From Auriscalpium vulgare (Eukaryota; Basidiomycota; Agaricomycetes; Russulales; Auriscalpiaceae): DNA of 64,000 nt. Both the position numbers and the translations under genes were made by a program. The notes beneath the pieces are model-generated. The model ran no database searches. It was not told the origin of the DNA and worked only from the letters and a program-made list of their open reading frames with translations. Where the stretch lies: positions 744,001 through 808,000 of the forward strand of contig JAHBBC010000022.1 of NCBI GenBank assembly GCA_019915015.1. The letters are read 5' to 3'. This document shows positions 20,141 through 31,234 of this stretch, piece by piece (positions within the stretch are counted from its first letter, which is position 1; each line of letters opens with the position of its first letter).

Positions 20141-21129
20141 ATGGCTCCCCCACCTCTTCCGTTCGACATCCACGCTCGCGTCATTGAGTTCGTCTACATC
20201 CTCTCGCAGACTCAAAACATCGACTACCCCACGCTCTCCGCGTGCGCGCTCGTATGCAAGGACTGGGCTGCGCCCGCGCAGCGCTTCCTCTTCCGCCGCA
20301 TCATCCACCCGAGCGACCCCGAGGCGGACGCCGACCTATGGCTTCAGCGCGCCGCGCCGTTGCTCCTCCGCGCGTTCGCATCCCGCCCGCACCTCGGCAC
20401 CTACGTGCGCTCGCTCGCCATCCACGGCCTGCCCAACCGCAGCATCGCGCTCCTCAGCTACTGCCCGCACATCGACCTGCTCCACCTTGTCGACGGCGCA
20501 AACCCGCGCGTATGGCTCCACATCCTGCGCGCGTTCGGCCAGTGCCCATCCGTGCTTGTCGCCTCCACGCCCGCCGACGGCGACGTCGTCGATGCCGCGC
20601 GACCCGGCGTGCGCCACTTGGTGAGGGAAGACTTCGACGACCGCGGTGGTGACCTCGGTGCGCTGAACATGACGAGCGTCCATCGCGGCGGTGCAAGCTA
20701 CCTACGCGCCTTGACGACGGACGAGGTGCCCCCCGACGCTCTGTTCAAGAAGCTCACAGCCCTCGAGTCCCTCATCGTCGGCACCCTCCCATCCCCGTCC
20801 GACAGATTCACGCTCCCGCGCACGCTGCTGCACTTTGGTTTCCACGAGGACCCACCCTATCGGAGAAACAATTGGGTTACACAGGCCCAGTGTATCGGGC
20901 GGTTAGTCGCCGCGCTGTCCGAGCTGCCCGAATTGCGGCTGGTGTCGGTGACTGGCTGGTCAGACTACGATGTCAAACGTGCGCTGAAAGGGGCCAGCGC
21001 CGCGCGCGGTGTGGCCTTCCTGGAGTATGATAACACCGATACCTGTCCGGTACGTCTACTTGCAGCTTTGCACGCTCGCAATCTGACGTAGGATCGCAGC
21101 GAGCACGATATGTTGACTGGTCAGGGTAG
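20141..21129 (+). CDS. F-box protein, tandem family copy B (shortened middle)
   Basis: Predicted SCF receptor. Best model: exons 20141-21049 and 21100-21129, a 50-nt intron (gtacgt...tcgcag), 312 aa. The F-box is at residues 4-50 (APPPLPFDIHARVIEFVYIL ... ALVCKDWAAPAQRFLFRRI); the last exon encodes RARYVDWSG. Compared with copies C-E it lacks about 40-50 residues in the centre, between HLVREDF and the ALTT..P.DALFKKLTALESL block, where the others have LPSAAQLLSVTS and PATVPA. The deletion is in frame, so the protein may still fold. ATG 20141 aligns with all paralogues. Confidence 0.88.
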
Positions 21130-22320
21130 TTACATTTTGTTCGGCGCGTGTCGAAGCTGGGATAAGCAACACAGCGGCTCCTGTGGAACCACCGCTTGGT
21201 GCGGAGATGCTATACGGTTTTGGTTGTATGCGCGGAAAGGACTCCAGTATGCATGGATTGGATTGCGCACCATTTCAGGAGGGTCTTGCAAGAAGTCCGT
21301 ATGCGCAAAGGCATCTTCACGCAGACGTTCCTTCGACTCTGACAGGAACGATTCGAGACGGAATATTGCATTGAAGACGATAAAACGTATGCTAGTCCAC
21401 ATGTATCCCGGCTGGTACGATTCCGAAGAGGAGTGGAAGGGTGTAGGCACGAGCCTGAGAGGGCACACATTGATATTCCCGCACCCAGAGCGTACATACG
21501 CACTACAAATGACTTTCAGAAACACGCATCAGTAGCCGTGACGCCTGCGCAGACACGATACCACGCACCTAAGCACCTCCCGTCACTGCCGCGTCACCCC
21601 AGCCCGTCCGTCGATCTAGCCCAGCCTCTCAATCCAACACAAAGGCACACGCAACGAATCGCCAACTGCGCCGACGCACGAACTGCCATGGAATCCCCTG
21701 AGCTACTGAGCATAAATCAGATCCTATAGCCCTTTCTCAGGCATGGCGATGGAGTGGTCGAGAGGAAGGGGAGCCGGAGAATGCCGGCGTCGTCGGTCGT
21801 CAGACTCGTCTGCGCAAAACGACTAGCGATCGCATCATCGCAAGCAGTCAACGGTCTCCAGCTCCTACCTGCCTTGCACCTTCTGCTTCGACCTACTCAC
21901 TGCTGCCTCGGTTTGGGAGACACTTCTGACGCGCCCAGATCCGCGCCTCGCCACCGCCATCGTGAGTTTTCGCCAAGCTCTGTCTGCTCCCGGCTTACAT
22001 CGCCCGACAGCTCCAGCTGTTTCTTGCGGCCCATCTCTAGTGCATACGTCCTCCTTGGACGCAATTTTCTTACTCCACCGCGAGACCCGACTTGCAGCGC
22101 TTCTCAAGCCTGTCATCATCCCTCATTTGAGCTCTTGAAGCGAAGGCAGGCATAAGTAGTACGTGACCCTGTAAGTGTCTTTCGGTTCTCTCCATCTGTT
22201 TTCTCTTCTCATCACAGTCTTATTATATGGTCGCAGGCTCTACACTTTGTACCATTGTACAAGGTATAAACGGCGGATTGTCCCTACTACTGAATATTGA
22301 CTCTGATATTGTCAGCGATC
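21130..22320. other. 3' flank of copy B and promoter of copy C
   Basis: The 3' flank contains the family-wide downstream motif ctagtccacatgtatcccgg followed by ctggtacgattccgaagagg (21.39 kb), also found after copies C and D and, inverted, at 55.9 kb. It can be read as MYPGxY(D/E), but no gene structure supports translation. Further right the DNA is pyrimidine-rich without a gene; the final leader ttgactctgatattgtcagc is shared with copies D and E. Confidence 0.55.
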
Positions 22321-23460
22321 ATGCCTCTCCAGTCTCTCCCATTCAACATCCACGCGCGCATCATTCAATTCGTCTACATCCTCTCGCAGTCTCAAAACAT
22401 CGACTACCCCACGCTTTCTGCGTGCGCGCTCGTATGCAAGAACTGGACCGCCCCCGCGCAACACCTCCTTTTCCGCCGCATTGTCCGCCCGAGCGACATT
22501 GACGCGGCCGCCATACTATGGCTGAAGTGCGCCGCACCGCTGCTCCTCCGCGCGTTCACATCCCGGCCGCAACTCAGCACGTACGTGCGCTCCATCGCTG
22601 TCCACGCCCTGCCCGATTGCGTCGAGCTCCTTCGCCGCTGCCCGCACATCGCCATGGTCCATCTTCTCAACATCGACCCACCCCTGCTGGAAGAGCTCCA
22701 CGCTCTACACGCGCTCGACCTGCGCCCCTCCGTGCTCGTAGTCTCCGCACCCATGGACCGCGACGCGGTCCACGCCGTGCTCGCGGCACTACCCAGCGTG
22801 CGCCACTATGTGAGCCTGGAAGATCCCGCAGAATGGGGTATTGCGCCGCTCGACCTCGCGCTGCCCTCGGCTGCGCAGCTGCTCTCTGTAACGAGCAAAC
22901 ACACCACCATTGACTCTAGTCGATTGTGCGTGCAGCCCGCGACCGTGCCGGCCGCCGAAATACAATTCGAGGAGCTCGACCTCAAATATTTTTACTTTGA
23001 CGACATCACGAGTGTCGATCTCGGCATTGCAAGGGGACTGCGCGCCCTGACGTCGCAGACAGTTCCCTCCAACGCCGTGCTCAAGGAGCTCACGGCCCTC
23101 GAGTCCCTCATCATCTGCAGTCTCTCAACCTGGCCCCCCACGTTCCCGCGCACGCTGCTGCACTTTGGATTTCACGCATACCAGGACTATTCCGGATACA
23201 TGTGGGCTGGAAAGGCGCGGTCTATCAGGGAATTTGTCGCTGCGCTGGCCCGGCCGCCTAATTTGCGTCTTGTGTCGGTAACCCGTTGTACAGACATCGC
23301 TGTCCGGCATGCGCTGAAAAAGGCGAGCGCCTCGCGCGGTGTGGACTTCGTGGAGTATGCTCACCCCGACGCCTATCCGGTATGTTGACCTGAATTTTTC
23401 ACTGGTCGCTGTCCTGAAGTAGAATTGCAGCGAGCACGATACGTCGACTGGTTGTCGTAG
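22321..23460 (+). CDS. F-box protein, tandem family copy C
   Basis: Predicted SCF ubiquitin-ligase receptor, full length. Best model: exons 22321-23379 and 23431-23460 around a 51-nt intron (gtatgt...ttgcag), 362 aa. The F-box is at residues 5-50 (QSLPFNIHARIIQFVYILSQ ... ALVCKNWTAPAQHLLFRRI). The body has RCPHIAMVHLLNIDPPLLEE, LPSAAQLLSVTSKHTTIDSS and PNLRLVSVTRCTDIAV, ending VDFVEYAHPDAYP before the intron; the last exon encodes RARYVDWLS. Closest to copy D, with long near-identical DNA blocks, so this pair is the most recent duplication. Confidence 0.9.
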
Positions 23461-24480
23461 GAGTCTAGATGAATTATTCAGAGGGAGATCATACCTTGAC
23501 AAAGTGCTCGCACGTCGCAGAGCGAGGCAGCGTGAATATTCATGCGTTGAATTCGGACATAGAGGTACCAAAACATGCGCACGGTACATTGCAGTCGATC
23601 CGTATGCTAGTCGATAAGTACCCAGGCCGCTATGATTCTGGAGAGGAGGCGGCGGGGGGTAGGCTCTAGCCTGTCTCCTGCAACGAACTCTGCGCATCAC
23701 GAAAAGCGATCCAAACCAGCTGTATAACTGCTTGTCCCCCTTTTGTGACCATGCCTCGCCTTGGGAAGATGCGATGGGCCTCAGTCTGCGCCTCCTCGAC
23801 ATCAGCGCGACGGTACGCTCTAAGTCTTAGTCTCTGATCCTCGCGTACGCAAGTATCTCGTTTTCGACATATCCAGCTGTTTCTTGTCATCGATACCCTT
23901 AGCCATGAAGCTCGAACTCCCATGAGAGCCCACGCGGACAAGCCTCTGCCATGTTTACATTCGGCCGGCTTCGAATCGTTCAACATCTTACCGCGGTCCT
24001 CGTAGCCTTCGTACAGAAGGTGCGCCAAGTAGTTTTTCTTCCCTTCGTGTCCCTGAGCTGATTTTACTTCTTTTTTGCCCGTGGTCTGTCGCTTGCAAGT
24101 CCTGAGCGGCTCGCACGCTCGGTATTCAAATGCAGGATTGTTGTGTACTTGGTCTTGAATGGTGCGTGGTCTTACTCCGTGCATCAGGAAAAATATGCTT
24201 GTCTACGTGTTGCTGTGTAGGTGACGTAGCAGCCGTCGCACGGTAGACAAGTCCCTGTCTATTGGGACTCAGTAGCAACGCGCGCGATCTCCGTAGCACC
24301 TCATAGCGCCCGGCAGGTGTCCTGTAGCTTCCTGTAGCATGAGTGACATCTGCATAGATGATCTCCATAGTACTACGGAGTCCGTCGTAGACATATACTA
24401 CCCATGTACCAAATATGCTGCTGGCACTGGCCCGCCCACGCGCCCGCGGCTGATGGTGCATTCTCATGACAGACAAAACA
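23461..24480. repeat. 3' flank of copy C and spacer repeats
   Basis: Carries the downstream motif ctagtcgataagtacccagg (23.61 kb) and the spacer blocks gacaagcctctgccatgttt (23.94 kb) and gtgtacttggtcttgaatgg (24.14 kb), both with counterparts near copies B and D. No gene. Confidence 0.55.
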
Positions 24481-25400
24481 TATGGCATTGGCTCATACAG
24501 GTACGGTAGATACAAAGTGTGAAACCCTTTCTAACCTTCCAACCATCATCGCAATTGTCGTGCCCGGCTTCGTCACAATCACCGCCGCTGCGTGCCATGC
24601 CCCATCGTCGAATGCGGTGGGCGAAGGGGAGAGTCCCGTATGCGGCGTGCGTTGATGATGTGAGAGAGTTGTGCGTACGCTCGGATGATGAAGGCGGCAC
24701 TGGGCAACTGCAAGGACGGTGATACCGGCTTTCATAGAGGGCACGCACATGCGAGCGCCATCTCGCCAATGCGATGTCCTAAATTGAGGGGACCGAGTGC
24801 CACGGCGTGGAGCGCACGGGCGGCGCAAGCATGCGGTGCTAGGGTGCGCGCGCGAAGCCCTGCATCACACCATTAAGACAGGATGGGGGCGGGCTGCAGG
24901 AGCATCGTACCTTTGCCTATGGGCGCGCCTTCGGGCGTGCGGCTTAGACGGTACATCTCAATCCACATGCCCCCGAGGTTCGGGAGCCCGGGGTAGCCCG
25001 AGAGCTGCACGGTGCATCAGCATGCGCTCGACGCACGCGGCAGTGAGCAGCGGCACGCACGAGGGTGAGGAAGCCCGCGTCGAAGTGGTAACATGACATC
25101 CTTGAAGCGTGTGGGGTACTTGACGATCTTGGCGAGGTGCTGCATGCAGTCGGGAACGTCGTAGGAACAGGCAGCGGCGGGCGGGGCGCCGAGCGCCGCT
25201 GCAATAAAGGCTACCTTGACGTGACGCGTCGCCCGAGGTGGCGGTGGGCGACGTTGCACGTCGTTCGGCGTTGTTGGCAGTGTTTGCGGCGTGGTGTGTT
25301 GGAGTGTGCTGGTCGGAGGCGGTGGGTGCTGTTCGAGGCATGGACCGCCCGCTCAAACGAGCTCTCAAAGTCGGGCGACATTAGTGCAACAGAAACAAGC
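24480..25400 (-). pseudogene. Possible decayed multi-exon gene, unidentified
   Basis: Several minus-strand stretches have coding character but lie in different frames: ARMCVPSMKAGITVLAVAQC (24.7 kb), AAAVIVTKPGTTIAMMVGRL (24.57 kb) and KVAFIAAALGAPPAAACSYD followed by VPDCMQHLAKIVKYPTRFKD (25.1-25.2 kb). Donor-like gtacg/gtgcg sites lie between some of them, so they might be exons of one gene, but I cannot build a continuous model and do not recognise a domain. The repetitive setting favours a relic. Confidence 0.3.
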
Positions 25401-26940
25401 AGGTATATATGAGGACTTACTTATTCATGGGCATGCATCGGACGATACGCGCTGCGGTGAACGCACGAGCCATCAGCGATTGCTGTCCGTTCTCTCGAGG
25501 TTGTAATGTGCCTACCCATCCATCTTGACCATCAATCGCGTGCGCGGGTCGATTGCCCACATTTTCGATGCTTCAGTTGGGAGGCGAACAGTATGTGTTG
25601 CGCGAGGGGGCGGCGGAAGACGAGGGCGAGAAGACGGGCAGTGACGTGGCGACGGGACGACGCGGGCAACCAAGAAAAAAGCTCAACATTTGTTGTTGTT
25701 TGTACCTTGTTTAGGGCCGGTGTCAATCAGCCTTGGCGCGTTGAGAACTCGACCGACACAATGCACAATGAGTGGAAGTATACTTTTGGGATCGTCTCTT
25801 CACTTAATAACAATTTCCCCTATAAATGCAGGCCATGCCTGGATGTGCAAGCTAAAAATAAAGTATCTCATATTTTGCGACATGCTCTGGAACCGAACCA
25901 CGAGCTCTGGGGAACTATATTGCATGTCAGCAGGTCTCCGCCGAATTACATCTAGAGCCGAGGTCGAGCTACAGCGTGCTACCGAGCCTACATAAGTTGC
26001 ACTGCCTACAACATAGACTCCTGAGCGCTCGATAGGAGTCTATGTGTGCGCTGTAGGCTCATGTAGCTTGCTGGGCAGCTATGTGAATATATATTTTTCC
26101 TGATGTGTCAACTGAATCTCTTCTGACTACTTGCGTACTCTTTCGTCCTTGCGTCGTCGTTTGCCATGTCTCGAGCATCCCTGGACAATGCCTCCCTTGC
26201 GTTGCCGGATTGCACCTCCCTCTCCTCGCCAGATCGCGTCGCCTCGGTCGTGCAGCGCTTATGATCGTCTCCATCGACACTTTCAGCTCGCCTCACCGCT
26301 CACCCGCGTCTCAAGAGCCGAACTTCAGCGCGTTTGCTCCACGGTTCCTGGGTCATATAGCCCGCTCTCGCAGGTGCGTAGTCTTTCTCCACGCATCCCC
26401 GATCCTCTTTTGATTTGTCTTCTTTTTTGTCCATATTCCCTCGCTTCTCGGGGATGTTCTATGTCCACGCCGCCTCAAAACGCGGCACGCCCAGCTCGCC
26501 AACCGCCGAGGCCCGACACTGCGTCTCTTAACTGCTTCGACTCGTTCCTCAGGCACCGTCGGTCACCGGGCGCCTCTTCTTTGCCTCTCCTCATGTCCTC
26601 GCTGTAGAACTCGCTCAGCCGTGCTCATGGCGTGCTCTACGCTCGTTCTTCTTTTGCGTTCGTTGCTCAATTCCACACTGCGACCCGGCGGACAGTTGGC
26701 TCTCATATGTTATCTTCCGGGTAGATTCCCGTTTCTCTCGTCGTGTCGAATTCTAGCTCTTTGCCGTCCAGCCGGATCCAGCACGTCGGGGTCGCCATTT
26801 ACTCTTCGGACTTCTGATATCCAGCGCGCGGTCAGGCTACGGAGGACATACGACAAGCATGTATGTTACGACGCGCTCATAATGATGAATAAAATGTTTT
26901 GTGCGTATGTGAACGATGCCGCTCGAGCATATGAAAGAGA
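25401..26940. repeat. Spacer with an inverted repeat and family B-like pieces
   Basis: At about 26003-26070 the motif ctacaacatagactcctgag is partly mirrored by aggagtctatgtgtgcgctgtag, a short inverted repeat. From 26.1 to 26.5 kb there is a spacer block with counterparts at 19.2 and 29.65-29.9 kb (…cgtctcaagagccga ... gcaggtgcgtagtctttctc). The 26.84-26.90 kb stretch gcatgtatgttacgacgcgctc matches the 3' end of the family B relics at 10.96 and 13.25 kb. Confidence 0.45.
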
Positions 26941-27240
26941 ATCACGACAGAAGAACCTCATGAGACCCACACCTCATCCTCGTAACTGCAACCCCTATGC
27001 TGCTGCTACCATCGCCGGACGCACGCACGAAGCATACAAGAGTGTCGAAAAATTGTCCTCTCCGGGCATGCGACACCGTGGCGGCGCGCGCGCTCCGGCG
27101 CATGTCCATCCTCATACGTCTGTTCAACCCGCGCTGGAGTCCGCAGGCCTCAGCAGTAGCGGAGGGTATGCGGGAATGCCGACGTCCTCTCCTCTCCCCC
27201 ATGAGGAAAGGATGACGGCGGTGGATCGGATATCCACCAC
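26940..27240 (-). pseudogene. Family A-like relic between copies C and D
   Basis: The minus strand reads RVEQTYEDGHAPERAR and, in the next frame, ARRGQFFDTLVCFVRASGDG. The same block occurs at 30.45-30.65 kb and, more weakly, in the palindrome copies (YEDDA ... FLDTLCASC). Here too it converges on a family B-like 3' end. No intact frame. Confidence 0.4.
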
Positions 27241-27632
27241 TGGTTCACTGTGTCCGAGGACACGGCAAATCAGAACCTCAAAAGAAGAGATTGTAGCACG
27301 GGCGGCGGGCGGGGGGCCTGCTGGGACGCGATAGATGGTGGGGGTGCGATGGCGAGGAGATGCGGAGAAGGCGCCCGATCGATGTGGGAAGTCCGAAGGC
27401 GCATATGGGATTACTCAGGACGTCGCGCAGTCAGCCTCGACCTCTGTGCACTAATCATGAAGACTGCCAAATACCAAATCTGTGAAGCACATCCCATCGC
27501 TTGGGGCTCTGGACGCTGGCCGAGCCTCAACCCATGGCCAGTCGGGCCCATTCGCTCCAGCGCAAACTGTCAACAGACGTCCACAACGCGAGCAGGGCGA
27601 TTCTCATCGCGATCTTGTCCCAATCTCTACCC

Positions 27633-27692
27633 CTCGTCCAACAAGCATTGCACTCGTCCAACAAGCATTGCACTCGTCCAACAAGCATTGCA
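27633..27692. repeat. 20-bp tandem repeat, three perfect copies
   Basis: The unit ctcgtccaacaagcattgca starts at 27633, 27653 and 27673, about 70 bp before the ATG of F-box copy D. The last copy runs into aaggtgagc, the donor-like sequence of the family leader. Copies B, C and E lack the expansion. Confidence 0.9.
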
Positions 27693-27762
27693 AAGGTGAG
27701 CACGGCGGATTGCCCAGTCACCGAATGCTGACTCTAATATTGTCCAAATATTGTCAGCGACC

Positions 27763-28894
27763 ATGCCTCCCCCGCCTCTCCCGTTCGACATCCAAGCGCG
27801 CATCATTCAATTCGTCTACATCCTCTCGCAGTCTCAAAACATCGACTACCCCACGCTTTCTGCGTGCGCGCTCGTATGCAAGGACTGGACCGCCCCCGCG
27901 CAGCGCCTCCTTTTCCGCCGCATTGTCCTCCGCCCGAACGACATTGACGCGGACGCCATACCATGGCTGAAGCGTGCCGCCCCGTTGCTCCTCCGCGCGC
28001 TCGCATTCCGGCCACACCTCGGCACGTACGTGCGCTCCATCGCTGTCCACGCCCTGCCCGATAGCGTCGAGCTCCTTCGCCGCTGTCCGCACATCGCCAT
28101 GGTCCATCTTCTCAACGTCGACCCTCCCCTGCTGGAAGGGCTCCACATCCTGCCCGCGCTCGCCCTGCGCCCCTCCGTGCTCGTAGTCTCCGCACCCATG
28201 CACCGCGACGCGGTCCACACAGTGCTCGCGGCACTACCCAGCGTGCGCCACTATGTGAGCCTGGAAGAATGGGGTACTGCGCCGCTCGACCTCGCGCTGC
28301 CCTCGGCTGCGCAGCTGCTCTCTGTAACAAGCAGACACACCTCCATCGACTCTAGCCGACTGCGCGTTCAGCCCGCGACCGTTCCGGCCGCCGAAATACA
28401 GTTCGAGGACCTCAACCTCCAATACTTCGACTTCGACTTTGAAGACTTCACGAGTGTCGAGCGCGGCATTGCAAGGGGACTGCGCGCGCTGACGTCGCAG
28501 ATAGTGTCCTCCAATGCCGTGCTCAAGGAGCTCACGGCCCTCGAGTCCCTCATCATCGGCGACCTCCCATCCTGGCCCATCAGTCTCCCACGGACGCTGC
28601 TGCACTTTGGATTCCACGCGTTCAAGAGCAGCCGCAGGGAGACGAGTGCGCAGTGTATCGAAATCGCTGTCGCTGCGCTGTCCGAGCTGCCCAATCTGCG
28701 GCTGGTATCGGTGACTCGCTGCTCAGACCACGCTATCCAACGTGCCCTGAAAGGGGCCAGCGCCGCGCGCGGTGTAGACTTTGCGGAGTACGCTGACCCC
28801 TACGCCTATCCGGTACGTTTATTTGACTATTCGCACTTGTCGCTACTCTGATGCAGAATTGCAGCGAGCACGATACGTCGACTGGCTGTGGTAG
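27763..28894 (+). CDS. F-box protein, tandem family copy D
   Basis: Predicted SCF receptor. Best model: exons 27763-28812 and 28865-28894 around a 52-nt intron (gtacgt...ttgcag), 359 aa. The F-box occupies residues 5-50 (PPLPFDIQARIIQFVYILSQ ... ALVCKDWTAPAQRLLFRRI). The body carries RCPHIAMVHLLNVDPPLLEG, LPSAAQLLSVTSRHTSIDSS and PNLRLVSVTRCSDHAI; the last exon encodes RARYVDWLW. Almost all changes relative to copy C are substitutions or in-frame indels, so purifying selection on the protein is likely. The promoter has an extra 20-bp minisatellite. Confidence 0.9.
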
Positions 28895-31234
28895 GAGCTT
28901 ACACATATATTTCCGAGCGCTATCATACCTTAGAAAAAGTATGCGCACGTCGCACTAGGCACCGTGGATATCAATGCGATAAATCTTCTTTGGACTTGGA
29001 CAGAATCGATATTGAGTCATCAAATCATGCGCACGGTGCGTACAAAATAATGGGCCGTATAATACTCGACATGTATCCAGGCCGCTATGAATTTGAACAG
29101 GAGGCGAGAGAATGGGAGGATGCCGAGGATGCCGAGGATGCCGAGGATGCCGATGCTCACCTTCGCGACGCCGGCCCGGGTACGTTCTCAGCTCATCCTC
29201 ACTCTTGCTCACGTATCTCGCTTTCTCCATATCCAGGTCTTTCTTCATATCCAGCTCTATTGATGCCCATGCCCTTTGCCATGAACATCGACTTCGCAAG
29301 ACGGCCCACAGCGGACAAGCCTCTGCCACATTCGGCGCCCTCTTGAGTCGCTCAACATTCAAGCGCAGTCCTTGTAGATTCGGTCTCGAAGGTGCGCCAT
29401 GTACTTATGTCTGCCTCCTCGTCACCCTGAGCTGATCTGCGCTCTCTTTCGCCCGTGATCTGTCGTTTGCAAGGCCTTAGCAGCTCTCCCCTGCCTATCC
29501 CCGCCGTCTCGAGAACCGCCCAGGCGCGATGTTCCCTCCGTAGAATGCTCCATCGGTGCGCTTAGCATTCAATCGCAGCATCGTTTTGTACTTGGTATGA
29601 TGGTACGTGGTCTTACTCCGTGCTACCTGAACCTGTTCTGATTTGCGTTCTTCTTCGTCCATGCATTGTCGCTTGCCCTGCGTCTCCGGCATTCGTGGTC
29701 AACGCTTCCCTCTCTTGCCCGCTCGTGTCTCCCTCCCCTTGCCATTTCGCCACGCCCCGCTGGTGCAAAGCTTATGCCTCGACAATCTCAGCTTGCTTCC
29801 CCTCTCGAGAGCCGACCGTCAGCGCTTTTTCTCCCGGTTGCCATGGTCATAACATCCGCTCTCGATTTTTCCCGGAGGTGTGTAGTCTTACTCCACGCAA
29901 TCTTTTTCAAGCACATGTCATCGCTTCCCGGTGATGTTCGATTTCCACGCTGCCTCAAACGCAGCACGCCCAGCTCCGTGGACACCATCTGCTTCGCCCC
30001 GCCTGTGATGCATACGGCCTTCTTCCTCATGCATCATCTGCGGCCTCTCTTTTCGTCTCTTGTCATGCTATCTAGAGGTCGCTCAGCCGTGTTTCCTGGC
30101 GCACTTTACGCTCGGTCTTTCTTTGCTGCGATCGCTGCTCATTCACTCACCGCAATGCGGCACAGCCGGCGACATCTAGCCCCCATGTGCTACCTTGCGG
30201 GCAGCTTCTTGTTCCTCATTGGATCTGCCTCATTGTTGTCCAGATTACATCGGGTAGTTGGCATGGGCTACTTCCTCTTCGATTCACTGCGTGGTACGAC
30301 AAAAACATGTATTTTACGGCGCGCTAGCACTCTTAGCAGGTAATGATACATGCCTTATGTAAAAAGCGCGTATGTGATGCGACTCGGGAGAATGAAAGAC
30401 TGACAAGGAAGTATCATCGAAGACGAGACTTGGGGGCCTACATGTTGGCATGGCCATCAACGCCTCTTCCTCGGGTTCCAGCCCTCTGCTGCTGCTACCA
30501 TCAACGCACGCACGCACGAAGCATGCAAGAGTGTCAAAAACCTCACCGGGCGTGCGACTCCGTGGTGCCGCGCGCGCAGGCGCATGTCCATCCTCATGCG
30601 TCTGTTCAACCCGCGAAGTCCCCAGTCCCCAGAAATCGCGGAAGAGATGCGGAAATGACAACATCTTCTCCCCTCCTTCTTGAGGAAACGATGCCAGGGG
30701 TGGGTCGGATGCGCGTGCATCGAATCCACCCACTGGACACTTCAAGTCAGGAAACCAGCCTGAGGACCCTGGGTTCCGAAGGTCACGGGGGCTGGCGAGA
30801 TGTCTGGTGGGGGTGGGAGATGTGCGCCCGATCGATGGGGTGCTCGGAAGACGCATCAACAGCTGTCCACAACGCGCCTTGCGGCCCTCTGCAGGAACGG
30901 GACGCAGACATTGCGGCGCACTCTCATACCATCGCTGCCCCAAATCCCTCCCGCCCTCATTTCTCGCTCGCGCTACACAACGGAGAGTACTCGGCTCGGC
31001 GAGCCGTCGATATCCCGCCCCAGAACCTTCGAAGCGAAGTCAGTCATAGTAGGTATCTTGGTATCTCCATCTGTATAGTCACTCACACTATTACTCAACT
31101 GCAGGGCTTTTCTCATCGCGATCTCGCTACACTGGTCGCGATCTCTACACCTCGTCCGGCCAGGCCATCGTAAAGGTGGGAGCGGAGGGTTGTCCCGGCC
31201 ACCGGGTGTGCTGACTCTAATCCTGCCAGCGATC
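28895..31234. repeat. 3' flank of copy D, spacer repeats, promoter of copy E
   Basis: The 3' flank repeats the downstream motif atactcgacatgtatccagg (29.07 kb). At 29116-29151 the 9-mer gaggatgcc occurs four times in tandem. Spacer blocks homologous to those before copies B and D follow (29.3-29.95 kb), then a family B-like 3' end near 30.3 kb, a minus-strand family A-like relic at 30.43-30.73 kb (HEDGHAPARAA, VFDTLACFVRACVDG) and the copy E promoter with ggaacgggacgcagacattgcggcgc (30.89 kb), matching 19.76 kb upstream of copy B. A frame at 29666-30343 is open for 225 codons, but the same blocks elsewhere are not open, so I do not call it a gene. Confidence 0.55.

Noticed and set aside
29666..30343. 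A 225-codon plus-strand frame with several hydrophobic stretches
   Set aside because: The homologous spacer blocks at 19.2 and 26.2 kb are not open in this frame, so it is not a conserved coding sequence.
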